64,000 nucleotides of DNA. Origin: Paenibacillus sp. FSL R5-0766 (GTDB taxonomy: Bacteria; Bacillota; Bacilli; Paenibacillales; Paenibacillaceae). The notes under the pieces were generated by a model. The model had not been told where the DNA came from. It made no database searches and worked only from the letters and a program-made list of their open reading frames with translations. Location: assembly GCF_037971845.1 (NCBI RefSeq), contig NZ_CP150227.1, positions 1,178,001 through 1,242,000 on the forward strand. Reading direction: 5' to 3'. The position numbers were made by a program, and so were the translations under genes. Below, one piece after another: positions 1 to 8,224 of this stretch. Numbering within the stretch: position 1 is the first letter of the stretch; each line of letters begins with the position of its first letter.

Positions 1-13
1 GAGAAGTTGTGGT

Positions 14-865
14 ATGAAGGGGCAGTCCAACGTTCCACTTCAGAATTCAGGCGGAGTGGGGAAGGAACCTGGTTCCAGCCCGGCTCAGGTTGTAAATCGC
101 CCGAAACCGCCTGGGCGTACCAAACATTTGCTCACCTTAGTGATCATTCTGCTCCTTCTGTGGGCCAGTGCCAAGCAAACGGATGCCGGCTTCACAGAGT
201 TATTTCAGGGATTCCCTGAAATGTGGAAATTGTTAAAGGATATGTTCCCACCCCGGTGGAGTTACTTTGATAATATCGTTCAAGGCATGCTGGAGACGAT
301 CCGAATGGCCTTGATTGGAACAACGATCGGTGCCATTATTGCCATTCCAGTCTCGATCATCTGTGCCGGTAACTTGATGCCGAGTCGCTGGATTTACTAT
401 CCGGCGCGCTTTCTGCTGAACCTGATTCGGACCGTGCCGGATTTGCTGCTTGCTGCTTTGTTCGTTGCTGTGTTTGGTCTGGGGCCAATCCCCGGAATCT
501 TGGCACTGGCTGTGTTCTCCGTAGGTCTGATTGCGAAGCTGACGTATGAGACGCTGGAAACCATTGATCAGGGGCCGCTGGAAGCGATGACGGCTGTTGG
601 TATGAACCGGATTCAGCTCATTGTATATGGCGTGGTGCCGCAACTGGCTGCCCAGTTCACATCCTATGTGCTGTATGCATTCGAAATTAATATACGTGCT
701 GCTGCCATTCTGGGATTGGTCGGAGCCGGAGGGATTGGACTCTACTATGAGGCTACACTTGGATTCCTGGAGTATGACAAGACCAGCGTAATCATTCTGT
801 TTACCCTTGTCATTGTTCTGGTCATTGATTATGTAAGTACTAAGCTGCGGGAGAAATTGCTATGA
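14..865 (+). CDS. phnE: Phosphonate ABC transporter permease PhnE (first copy)
   Basis: Inner-membrane permease of a PhnCDE-type importer for phosphonate or phosphite-like anions. After a polar N-terminus of about 35 residues the 283-residue protein has roughly six hydrophobic segments. The binding-protein-dependent permease signature (EAMTAVGMNRIQLIVYGVVPQ) lies near residues 190-210, followed by a glycine-rich LGLVGAGGIGLYYE stretch typical of PhnE. The last bases overlap the start of the next gene, so the two permeases are translationally coupled and probably form a heterodimer. The ATPase (phnC) and binding protein (phnD) are not in view and presumably lie upstream. The start at 14 is the first ATG in the window and has only a weak ribosome-binding site, so an upstream start cannot be excluded. 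Confidence 0.88.
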   Translation: MKGQSNVPLQNSGGVGKEPGSSPAQVVNRPKPPGRTKHLLTLVIILLLLWASAKQTDAGFTELFQGFPEMWKLLKDMFPPRWSYFDNIVQGMLETIRMALIGTTIGAIIAIPVSIICAGNLMPSRWIYYPARFLLNLIRTVPDLLLAALFVAVFGLGPIPGILALAVFSVGLIAKLTYETLETIDQGPLEAMTAVGMNRIQLIVYGVVPQLAAQFTSYVLYAFEINIRAAAILGLVGAGGIGLYYEATLGFLEYDKTSVIILFTLVIVLVIDYVSTKLREKLL

Positions 866-1668
866 TGAAAAATGAAACAAGCCGCATCCGGCCAAAACCA
901 CGGAAAAACCCGCTACGCTGGGTTATTGTATTACTGCTGATCCTTGTGTATGCCTGGGCCCTTGCTGGTGTACCGTTTACTGGTTTCAAGGAAACCGCTG
1001 CTCAGATTATGAAGGCTATTGTAGCCGGAATTTTCTCACCGGACTGGGATTTTGTATATCTGCCTGAGGGAGAAGACTTGCTGCGAGGTCTCCTGGACAC
1101 GTTGGCAATCTCCGTACTAGGTACTGTAATCTCGGCAGTACTCTGTATCCCGTTTGCATTCTGGTCTGCCCGCAACATGAGTGGACATCGCTCCATCTCA
1201 GGTGCAGGTAAAATGGTACTCAGCTTCATCCGTACGTTCCCTGAGATTATCATGGCTTTGATGTTCATCAAGGCAGTTGGCCCGGGATCGTTCGCAGGGG
1301 TACTCGCCCTTGGCTTACACTCGATTGGTATGTTAGGAAAATTGTACGCGGATGAAGTTGAAAATATCGACTATGGCCCATCTGAGGCGCTGCTTGCCTC
1401 TGGAGCCAATCGTATGCAGCAGTTGTGGTTTGCCATCCTGCCGCAGGTTATGCCTGGATTCCTGAACTATACATTGTATCGTTTCGAGATTAATGTACGT
1501 TCCGCGACCATACTTGGTGTAATTGGAGCAGGGGGAATTGGTACACCACTGATCTTTGCACTTAGCACACGGAACTGGCCGCGAGTAGGTATAATCCTGC
1601 TGGGTATTATCGTGATGATCACGATTATCGACCTGATCTCGGGGTATATTCGTAAGAAGTTGGTGTAG
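862..1668 (+). CDS. phnE: Phosphonate ABC transporter permease PhnE (second copy)
   Basis: Second PhnE-family permease of 268 residues, overlapping the first by four bases (ATGA). It shares the hydrophobic layout and the EALLASGANRMQQLWFAILPQ loop that docks on the ATPase, then LGVIGAGGIGTPLIF. Two paralogous permeases in tandem is the usual arrangement of phnCDEE operons in Bacillales. The gene is last in its operon, because a rho-independent terminator begins about 65 bases after the stop. Substrate specificity within the phosphonate/phosphite group cannot be read from the permease. Confidence 0.88.
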   Translation: MMKNETSRIRPKPRKNPLRWVIVLLLILVYAWALAGVPFTGFKETAAQIMKAIVAGIFSPDWDFVYLPEGEDLLRGLLDTLAISVLGTVISAVLCIPFAFWSARNMSGHRSISGAGKMVLSFIRTFPEIIMALMFIKAVGPGSFAGVLALGLHSIGMLGKLYADEVENIDYGPSEALLASGANRMQQLWFAILPQVMPGFLNYTLYRFEINVRSATILGVIGAGGIGTPLIFALSTRNWPRVGIILLGIIVMITIIDLISGYIRKKLV

Positions 1669-1733
1669 AGTTAATGTGGAGCTACGAGAATATTAGATGA
1701 TAAATTAAGATTTGATAATAGAGGAAAAAGAGA

Positions 1734-1776
1734 GGGCTATCCGGGTGCCAGAATATTGGCAGGGATAGTCTTTTTT
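1734..1776 (+). terminator. Rho-independent terminator after the phnE pair
   Basis: Inverted repeat GGGCTATCC (1734-1742) and GGGATAGTC (1762-1770), followed by six T residues. Confidence 0.8.
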
Positions 1777-1987
1777 GTGTCTGCAAATAAACAACGGTAC
1801 GTTCTTGTTGCTCAGCTAACCGTTGAGGAATAAGAGGGTTTCAAGAATATGTATAAAAATGATTGAATTATTTTCCAATTCAATGTAATATTAATAGGTT
1901 TCTATATAAAGGGAATTAAGGATATTAATATATACCCCTCATCGATACCAATATAAGAAATGAGTTTTTTTAAAAGGAAGGTGACCT

Positions 1988-2248
1988 ATGGAATTATTTA
2001 AATATATATGGATTGGGTTTATGGTGCTCCTACTACTATACAGAATGGTTTTTCAGAAGTTTAAAAAACATAACAGAGAAAATATTGGACTCAGTGTGAT
2101 TCTGATCATTTTCACGGGAAGCGGTAATACGTTTACACAGATGAACTTGATTTTTGTCATTAGTGTCATCGCCGTCGCCGCTTATTCTGCTGTATGGAAC
2201 AGCATTCTATTTGTTAGAAATGGATATGAGCCGGAACGTTTGAAATGA
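1988..2248 (+). CDS. Small membrane protein of unknown function
   Basis: 86-residue protein with a strong Shine-Dalgarno (AGGAAGGTGA) just before the ATG. There is a hydrophobic helix at residues 5-22, a basic segment (QKFKKHNREN), a second hydrophobic stretch around 34-46 and a third around 53-75, so it is probably an integral membrane protein with two or three helices. I do not recognise a family. It is monocistronic between two terminators. The AT-rich 200 bases upstream contain a weak TTCAAT / TATATA promoter-like pair with an 18-base spacer at 1879-1908. Confidence 0.65.
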   Translation: MELFKYIWIGFMVLLLLYRMVFQKFKKHNRENIGLSVILIIFTGSGNTFTQMNLIFVISVIAVAAYSAVWNSILFVRNGYEPERLK

Positions 2249-2254
2249 ATGAAA

Positions 2255-2307
2255 AAAACCGAAACCAGGTTGCCCTGTGGATCAGGCAATGTTGGTTTCG
2301 GTTTTTT
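2255..2307 (+). terminator. Rho-independent terminator
   Basis: The arms CCGAAACCA and TGGTTTCGG flank a GC-containing loop and are followed by TTTTTT. The AAAAAA on the other side makes it potentially bidirectional with the minus-strand gene that ends at 2346. Confidence 0.8.
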
Positions 2308-2345
2308 AGTTGCTTGGTTAAACGTTAGGCTTCTTTACATTCCTC

Positions 2346-5150
2346 TTAGCTAGCCAAAGGCAATGCTTTGGTTACTTGAACTGTAATTGTCTCGGTGCTG
2401 GTTACGCCTGCGGCGTTGATCAGCTCAGCACGGTACATGTACGTTCCGTTAGCACGACCGGACAATTCCGTTGTAGCACTTTGAGAAGCAGGTGTAGCAG
2501 CTTTCAACGCTTGTGTATCAATCAGAACATCATTTTCATAGAGACGGTATTCAGTTGCGTTTGTACCCCACCAGAGGTTCATGGATACGTTGTAGTTGCC
2601 ATCACCATCCCAGTTGTTTTGGGACAACGTAGCTTTGCCTGGAGCAGCATTGGTTACTTGTATCGTCAGCACGTCACTGCGTGTTGTGCCTTTGTCATTG
2701 GTCAGCTCAGCTACGTATGTATACGTGCCGTTAGCCTTACCTGTGATGGTGGTTTTGGAGGACTGAGCCGATGGTGAAGCCGCAGTCAACTTCTGTGTAT
2801 CAATCAGAACGTCATTCTCATACAGTTTGTACTCAGAACCATTTTCGCCCCACCAGAGGTTCATGCTTACGTTGTACGAACCTTCGAACAGGCCAGTGGT
2901 ATATCCATTATCAGAAGAAAGCACCGGTTTACCCGGTGCTCCTGCAGCTGGAGTGGAAGGCACTTCGCCGCCACCTTGCTCTTCAGCAGGTACAAAATCA
3001 TTCAAACTTCTAGGTTTCAATTGATATACATCTTTGAAAATAGCGGAAACGCCTGTGATATCGATTTTGTCACCCGCAGCATAAGGGAAGGAAGTCTCCG
3101 TCACACCTGTACGGGTGTCTACACGGATGTGTGTGCTCGTTCCATCTGCTGCTACCGCGTCGAATTCAAAAGATCCAACTGGTGTAGCACTGATGATATT
3201 CTCGATCGTTACATTTTTCAATTGAACCAGTTGACCTTGGTTCGCATCTGTAATTGCAGTAACCTCGATTGGAGCAGGTACGGAAGCCGTACCTGTTTTC
3301 TCAATCGCAACGATATCGGTAAGCTCGAACTCGCTGTTATAGATGGTTGTTGCTGCCGTTACTTTCACCTTGTCACCTGCATGGAAGCCGCTAGTATGCT
3401 GGAATACGTAGATTCCAGCAGTTTCATCTTGAAGATAAAAGGCTTGTCCACCAAATGCACCCGGCTCTGTCGTTACAACACCTTCGATAGTTACGGTCGT
3501 ACCAACAGCTTTGGTACGTGCTTCAGCAACGGTGATCGCTGCTGGAATCGGTCCTTCTTCTTCCGGAAGCTGTTCTGCTGGCACATTGCCAACAGTCACG
3601 GCATTGGTGATCAGGTTGCTACCATTCAGACGCAGACGCAAGCTGGCAGCGCCAGTTGTACCTGGTTTGATGCGTACGTTCAGGTCTTTGATCGCACGAC
3701 CTTTGCTGTCTGAGGTTACACTGAATGTGGAGCTATAGCCGTACGAAGTCGGCCAAGTACCACTTTCATTCTGGATCATGGCGACCTGTGTTCCGCCAGT
3801 CAGATAGATACCCGCACTATAACCGGATACGGTTGTGTTGGGTGGCATGTTCTCCACAACTACACGAACCTGGAAGTCTTCTGCATTTGGGAGAGTATCC
3901 TGTTTCACGAAGCTGTATGCAGCGTTCGCACTGGATGCAGGGCCACCGTAAGAACCAGCTTTGAATGTGGAACGATCGTACCACTTGTATCCGGCAGCAG
4001 GTGCGGACCAAGGTTCAGCTTGTGGTTCTGTGGAAGCAGCCGGCTCTTCGAATGGCAGCAGCGCTGTAGCTGTGTCCAGTTCAAGTCCGTTCACTTCAGT
4101 CAGGCTTGTGTAGTTCTCTTGTGTAGCAAGCCAGTTCACGGTGTTCACGAGCAACACGGCATCATCGGCTTCTTTAAAACCGTCATAAGTTGTTTTGCGT
4201 GTGCCTGTCTCTTCACGCAAGTATTTTGGTGATGCATCTTCTACTGGAGAGGAGTCACCGATGAAGGCAGCTTTACCTGCGCCCAGCTTGGATACTGCCA
4301 CGTAAGGACCTTCTTCAATCCCACCACCGTTGTAGACACCTTGGTCTACCGCATTATTCCATTTAGCATTGGTTTTAGGCAGGTACACAATACCTTTTGC
4401 TTTTTCCGGATCAGTGATTGCGAGTGTTGAACCGGCGTGCATGGCTACAGCCGATACGCCTTCTGTGATGCCGAAGGCTTGATCTGCCGGTACGACGATA
4501 TTGGCGTTGATATCGCCAAGTGCGTTATAGCGGAAACGTACGCCGAAGTTATCGGACAACCAGTCCGAGCCGGTTACATTTTGCATCGCTTCAGAATTAC
4601 GCTCATCGGTGCTCATACCTTTGGCCGGATCTTCGAATGCTCCCCGACGATAGCCGTTGATGACTTCAGAGCCATCCCAGCGGTTTTTATTACGGTCTGC
4701 ATTATAGTGATCTCCAACAAAGAAGATACTGCCGCCCGTTTCAACATATTGTTTCAGTGCTGCTTGTTCGGATGTTTTGAAAGGAATTTGAGGCTCTGCA
4801 ATAACGAATACGTTATACTCTTTCAGATCATCATAGGTAAATGGAGTTGTCTTGCGAAGTTCTTTGACATAATAACCATCATTCGCGAGTGCATTCCCGA
4901 AGTCGGAGAAACCTCCATCAATGACCCAGTCTGCAGCTCCAGCCGTTTGGCCGTGAGAGTTGTCGAACAATACTTTTTTACCTGCATTTTGGTTCACAAC
5001 CTTTGCCTGGATGAACGGTGCCGGGTCTGTCGGTCCTTCCGCATGAACCGATGCATCTCCGTTCCATAATCCGATCTGAAGCGGCAAAGCCATGGACAAT
5101 GCCAGGAGTGATTTTAAAAATACTCCTCGCATACCTGTTAATTTACCCAA
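2346..5150 (-). CDS. Large secreted multidomain protein (GATase-like + OB-fold + tandem Ig-like modules)
   Basis: Secreted protein of about 934 residues. I place the start at TTG 5150, because GGGAGGG lies six bases upstream of it; the longer reading from 5165 would start inside that site. A signal peptide ends at ASVHAEG. Residues 35-350 resemble a DUF4350/glutamine-amidotransferase-like Rossmann domain (KKVLFDNSHGQTAGAADW, FFVGDHYN, GKAAFIGDSSP). A beta-rich module at about 385-515 (YKWYDRSTFKAGSYGG) follows. An OB-fold segment like those next to secreted nucleases lies around 545-720 (TVTIEGVVTTEPGAFGGQAFYLQDE). Two homologous ChiA-N/Fn3-like modules, each with SMNLWWG-N-x-Y-LYENDVLIDTQ, occupy about 745-930. 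No catalytic nuclease motif is visible. It could be a cell-surface binding or hydrolytic protein, but the substrate is unknown. Confidence 0.72.
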   Translation of the reverse strand: MGKLTGMRGVFLKSLLALSMALPLQIGLWNGDASVHAEGPTDPAPFIQAKVVNQNAGKKVLFDNSHGQTAGAADWVIDGGFSDFGNALANDGYYVKELRKTTPFTYDDLKEYNVFVIAEPQIPFKTSEQAALKQYVETGGSIFFVGDHYNADRNKNRWDGSEVINGYRRGAFEDPAKGMSTDERNSEAMQNVTGSDWLSDNFGVRFRYNALGDINANIVVPADQAFGITEGVSAVAMHAGSTLAITDPEKAKGIVYLPKTNAKWNNAVDQGVYNGGGIEEGPYVAVSKLGAGKAAFIGDSSPVEDASPKYLREETGTRKTTYDGFKEADDAVLLVNTVNWLATQENYTSLTEVNGLELDTATALLPFEEPAASTEPQAEPWSAPAAGYKWYDRSTFKAGSYGGPASSANAAYSFVKQDTLPNAEDFQVRVVVENMPPNTTVSGYSAGIYLTGGTQVAMIQNESGTWPTSYGYSSTFSVTSDSKGRAIKDLNVRIKPGTTGAASLRLRLNGSNLITNAVTVGNVPAEQLPEEEGPIPAAITVAEARTKAVGTTVTIEGVVTTEPGAFGGQAFYLQDETAGIYVFQHTSGFHAGDKVKVTAATTIYNSEFELTDIVAIEKTGTASVPAPIEVTAITDANQGQLVQLKNVTIENIISATPVGSFEFDAVAADGTSTHIRVDTRTGVTETSFPYAAGDKIDITGVSAIFKDVYQLKPRSLNDFVPAEEQGGGEVPSTPAAGAPGKPVLSSDNGYTTGLFEGSYNVSMNLWWGENGSEYKLYENDVLIDTQKLTAASPSAQSSKTTITGKANGTYTYVAELTNDKGTTRSDVLTIQVTNAAPGKATLSQNNWDGDGNYNVSMNLWWGTNATEYRLYENDVLIDTQALKAATPASQSATTELSGRANGTYMYRAELINAAGVTSTETITVQVTKALPLAS

Positions 5151-5338
5151 CCAAATCCCTCCCAAATATTAGTTGATTCATGAGTTCGTCCATATTCTAC
5201 CACATGAAAATCTCACATAGTCATAACAATTTGTAAAAATTAACTCGATATTTGTAAAATTGGGTCTTTTGACATATCCATAGGTAATTCGATCCTGTCT
5301 TTATTTATCCAATCTACCCTCGTATATTGATTTCGGCA

Positions 5339-5366
5339 TAAAAAAAGCCATCTCTTATGAGATGAC
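5339..5366 (-). terminator. Terminator overlapping the end of the sigma-factor gene
   Basis: On the minus strand the arms CATCTC and GAGATG flank an ATAA loop and are followed by GCTTTTTTT. The stem includes the last codons of the sigma-factor gene. Confidence 0.7.
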
Positions 5367-5831
5367 TTTGGCTCGAATTCGATTGACGGCATGGAAGACA
5401 GAGGATTTAATCATGCCTTCACTGCGATTCACCAGCTCCGCCGTTTCCTTAATGGAGTATCCATGGATGAGGCGAAGTTCTAATATTTTACGATGTTCGG
5501 TGTTGTTGATATGGGAAACAAGATCATGAACACCTTCGCTAATTTCAAGGTGGGACGTATCGACGTGATGGGTAGGTACCTCCAGACGGCTGTCTCGTCT
5601 GAGTGTACGGGTCCGCCTGCGGAAGCTGTCCATCGCCAGGTTACGGGCAATGCGTTTGAGATAATAGAGAATACGATCTTCAGGGATATCCACGGTAACG
5701 TTCATTAGTCGAATGAAACAATCCTGTGCCAGATCTTCTGCGTCTTGCGGTTGTTTGACGATATGGGATAGATACCTTGTGATTTCTGATTTATAGTTGA
5801 TATAAGCTTCATTAATTCGTGTGCTGTTCAT
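5355..5831 (-). CDS. ECF-type RNA polymerase sigma factor
   Basis: 158-residue sigma-70 family protein with only regions 2 and 4, the usual ECF size. Region 2 shows QDAEDLAQDCFIRLM and the following YYLKRIARNLAMDSFRRR. Region 4 shows KILELRLIHGYSIKETAELVNRSEGMIKSSVFHAVNRIR, a helix-turn-helix for -35 recognition. No anti-sigma gene is adjacent; the gene is monocistronic and divergent from a two-component system. A -10-like TATACT at 5906-5901 (minus strand) lies exactly 26 bases from an operator-like site at 5933-5955, so transcription probably depends on that site. The regulon cannot be read from the sequence. Confidence 0.88.
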   Translation of the reverse strand: MNSTRINEAYINYKSEITRYLSHIVKQPQDAEDLAQDCFIRLMNVTVDIPEDRILYYLKRIARNLAMDSFRRRTRTLRRDSRLEVPTHHVDTSHLEISEGVHDLVSHINNTEHRKILELRLIHGYSIKETAELVNRSEGMIKSSVFHAVNRIRAKVIS

Positions 5832-5900
5832 ATGATGTGAATCCCCCTTGGATACAGATCAGGCTTGGGTCCGGTCTGGTATGAGTCTCTTTATGATCCA

Positions 5901-5955
5901 AGTATATCGGGAGGTTGTTTCCAAAAGGTTCAGAGTTGTATCGGAGTTGTAACAT
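5901..5955 (-). promoter_or_regulatory. Putative activator site and promoter for the sigma-factor gene
   Basis: The 5933-5955 segment holds two direct half-sites, TTGTATC and TTGTAAC, 11 bases apart, the geometry of an OmpR-family tandem site. Read towards the sigma gene, 26 bases separate it from TATACT (5906-5901). No good -35 hexamer is present, which fits an activated promoter. A related element precedes the ABC exporter operon at 9465-9487 (20 of 23 bases the same) with the same 26-base spacing to TATAAT. Whether it also serves the divergent response-regulator gene is open. Confidence 0.55.
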
Positions 5956-6047
5956 TTCGTGCTTCCCTCTATTCAAGCATACGGCTTGGGATACAAAATA
6001 TAGGCAGATGAAGGAAATTCATAGAGCAGGGAGATTACGAAAGTATC

Positions 6048-6761
6048 ATGAGAAAAAAAGAGATTTTAATTATTGAGGACGAGGAGTCCATTCGCGATAT
6101 TTTGTCCTATTCGTTACGTAAGGAAGGATTTGAGATCAAGGAAGCAGCTACGGGAAAAGAGGGTCTGGATCTGCTTCGGGATTCGAAGCCGGATCTGATC
6201 CTGCTGGATCTGATGCTGCCAGATATGAGCGGTTTTGATGTGTGCAGGCAACTATCTGTGAACTCCAAGATACCTGTCATCATGATCACTGCGAAGTCGG
6301 ACATGCTGGACAAGGTACTTGGCATGGAGCTTGGGGCGGATGATTATATCACGAAGCCTTTTGATATCCGTGAGGTGGTTGCGCGCATTCGGGCGATTTT
6401 TCGCCGGATTGATCTGATCAGCGAGACACTGGAGAATCAGTCCTATGAGGTGGTAAGGCTAGGCAAGCATATTGAGATCCGCAAGGATGAACGGGAAGTG
6501 TGGAAAGACGGGGAACGGGCAGGACTCACGAATAAAGAATATGATCTGTTGTTATTTCTCGTGACCCATCATCGTAAGGTGCATACACGTTCTGAACTAC
6601 TTGACAAGGTATGGGGATTTGATTTTGCAGGGGACACTCGAACGGTGGATATTCACGTGCAACGGATTCGCAAGAAACTGGATAGTGGTGTGCAAGGCAT
6701 TTCGATGATTGAAACGGTATTCGGTGTGGGGTACAAGCTGAATATTCAGGTACAGACATGA
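6048..6761 (+). CDS. OmpR/PhoB-family response regulator
   Basis: 237-residue DNA-binding response regulator. The receiver domain (1-120) has the acidic pair IIEDEES, the phosphoacceptor region LILLDLMLPDMSG and the conserved lysine in DYITKPFD. The C-terminal winged helix (about 135-232) includes EYDLLLFLVTHHRKVHTRSELLDKVWG and DTRTVDIHVQRIRKKL, typical of the OmpR class. It overlaps the histidine-kinase gene by four bases. Proximity makes it the natural candidate for binding the paired half-sites at 5933-5955 and 9465-9487. The Shine-Dalgarno GGGAG is about 14 bases from the ATG, a little far. Confidence 0.93.
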   Translation: MRKKEILIIEDEESIRDILSYSLRKEGFEIKEAATGKEGLDLLRDSKPDLILLDLMLPDMSGFDVCRQLSVNSKIPVIMITAKSDMLDKVLGMELGADDYITKPFDIREVVARIRAIFRRIDLISETLENQSYEVVRLGKHIEIRKDEREVWKDGERAGLTNKEYDLLLFLVTHHRKVHTRSELLDKVWGFDFAGDTRTVDIHVQRIRKKLDSGVQGISMIETVFGVGYKLNIQVQT

Positions 6762-8224
6762 AGTGGACGATCCAGTTCAAAATGGTGGTGCTGTTCTCGG
6801 TCATTGTCTTTATCGGATTCTCCGTCCTGCTGATTCTGTCCAATAAGGTAGCCCAGGAGAATATGTACAGGGAAGTGCATGAGGATATGGTGCAATCCAA
6901 AAGAAATTTGGACATCGCGCTGAATCAGTACTTTCTGATACATAACAAACGCATGAGCAGAGACTCGCTCGAAGCAGGGAGTCGCGAGCTCGCGGAGCAG
7001 ATTGGATCAGCCGTTGGTGGGGAGATTATAGTATATCGCCCCGATGCTTCGCCATACGAATCTGTTGGCAGCGAGGTTAACGTTGCTAAGCGGTCTGACC
7101 ATCCTGATGTGGAGGAAGCCGTACATTCCCGGATTGCTTACACCACAGTTGTGGATGAGGGTCGGGTCACAGCCAGTCTGTCCTTCCCTCTCCAGATGGA
7201 TCAACAATTGATTGGAATCGTACAGATGAAGAAGGATTACACGGAATTGTTCAAACGCAACCTTCGTTTTCAAAATACAATCAAGTTTTTTGCAGCAGTT
7301 ATTTTCGTATTTGTATTTATCGCATCCATCTTTATTTCCCGGAAAATTACACAACCCATCCGTGTACTCACGAAACGTTCTGCGGAAGTGGCCCAAGGAA
7401 GTCTGAATGCGGACATTCAGATTACAACCAAGGATGAGATCGGTGAACTGGCTTCAAGCTTCACCGTCATGATTGATCGGGTGCGGGAGCAGATTGATGT
7501 GATTGAGCGAGAGCGGGACGAAGTGAAGCAAGTACAGGCGAGAAGCAAAGTCTTTTTTGACAATGTGACACATGAATTGAAGACACCCTTAACAACGATT
7601 CTGGGGTACGCCCAGATTTTACGGGATAACGGGTTTACCGACCAGGACTTTTTTGACAAAGGCATGAATTATATTATCAAGGAAAGCCAGCGTCTCAACA
7701 CGATGGTTGCGGATATTCTGGAGGTCTCGGTCTCCTCTGCGGTCATTCAGGCATACCGGTTCGAACGTATCGATATATCAGATATTATTCGTGAAGCTTG
7801 TGAGGACATGTCGATTAAGGCGAGCAAGTACAATATAGGCATTCACTATGAGCTGGAGGAACATCAGTATTTACAGGGAGATCGGGATAAGTTGAAGGAG
7901 GTCTTCCTCAACATCCTGGATAATTCGGTCAAGTACAGTGATGTGAACTCCATTATCGAAGTACAATCCTTCCGGTTAGGTGAATCCATTGCTATTGTGA
8001 TCCGTGATCAGGGGGAAGGAATCGGTGCTGAAGCGCTCCAACATGTATTTGAACCCTTTTACCAGGATAAAGGAATCAACAGGGCCGAGAAAGGCAGTGC
8101 CGGGCTGGGTTTGTCTATTGTGAAAAACATCGTTGAGCGTCATGGAGGAACAGTGGAGATGAAGAGCATCATGCGGGAAGGGACACAAGTGAATATCAGT
8201 CTTCCGGGGGAAATGAACGCATGA
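6758..8224 (+). CDS. Membrane sensor histidine kinase
   Basis: 488 residues. The first helix is at about 8-27, an extracytoplasmic sensor segment runs to about 170, and a second helix (FFAAVIFVFVFIASIFI) leads into a HAMP domain (ITQPIRVLTKRSAEVAQGSL). The HisKA dimerisation helix carries the phosphorylated histidine in FFDNVTHELKTPLTTILGY. The ATP-binding domain has the N box NILDNSVKYSD, G1 DQGEGIG and G2 GSAGLGLSIVKNIVERHGG. It overlaps both the upstream regulator and the downstream TolB-like gene by four bases, so these three genes are one translationally coupled unit. The extracellular signal is unknown; the flanking exporter suggests envelope stress or an antimicrobial peptide. Confidence 0.93.
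   Translation: MKWTIQFKMVVLFSVIVFIGFSVLLILSNKVAQENMYREVHEDMVQSKRNLDIALNQYFLIHNKRMSRDSLEAGSRELAEQIGSAVGGEIIVYRPDASPYESVGSEVNVAKRSDHPDVEEAVHSRIAYTTVVDEGRVTASLSFPLQMDQQLIGIVQMKKDYTELFKRNLRFQNTIKFFAAVIFVFVFIASIFISRKITQPIRVLTKRSAEVAQGSLNADIQITTKDEIGELASSFTVMIDRVREQIDVIERERDEVKQVQARSKVFFDNVTHELKTPLTTILGYAQILRDNGFTDQDFFDKGMNYIIKESQRLNTMVADILEVSVSSAVIQAYRFERIDISDIIREACEDMSIKASKYNIGIHYELEEHQYLQGDRDKLKEVFLNILDNSVKYSDVNSIIEVQSFRLGESIAIVIRDQGEGIGAEALQHVFEPFYQDKGINRAEKGSAGLGLSIVKNIVERHGGTVEMKSIMREGTQVNISLPGEMNA

Noticed and set aside
5230..5259. Two TTTGTAAAA copies, 21 bases apart, upstream of the large secreted protein
   Set aside because: AT-rich sequence makes such repeats likely by chance, and they do not share the TTGTAWC half-site pattern of the proposed regulator.
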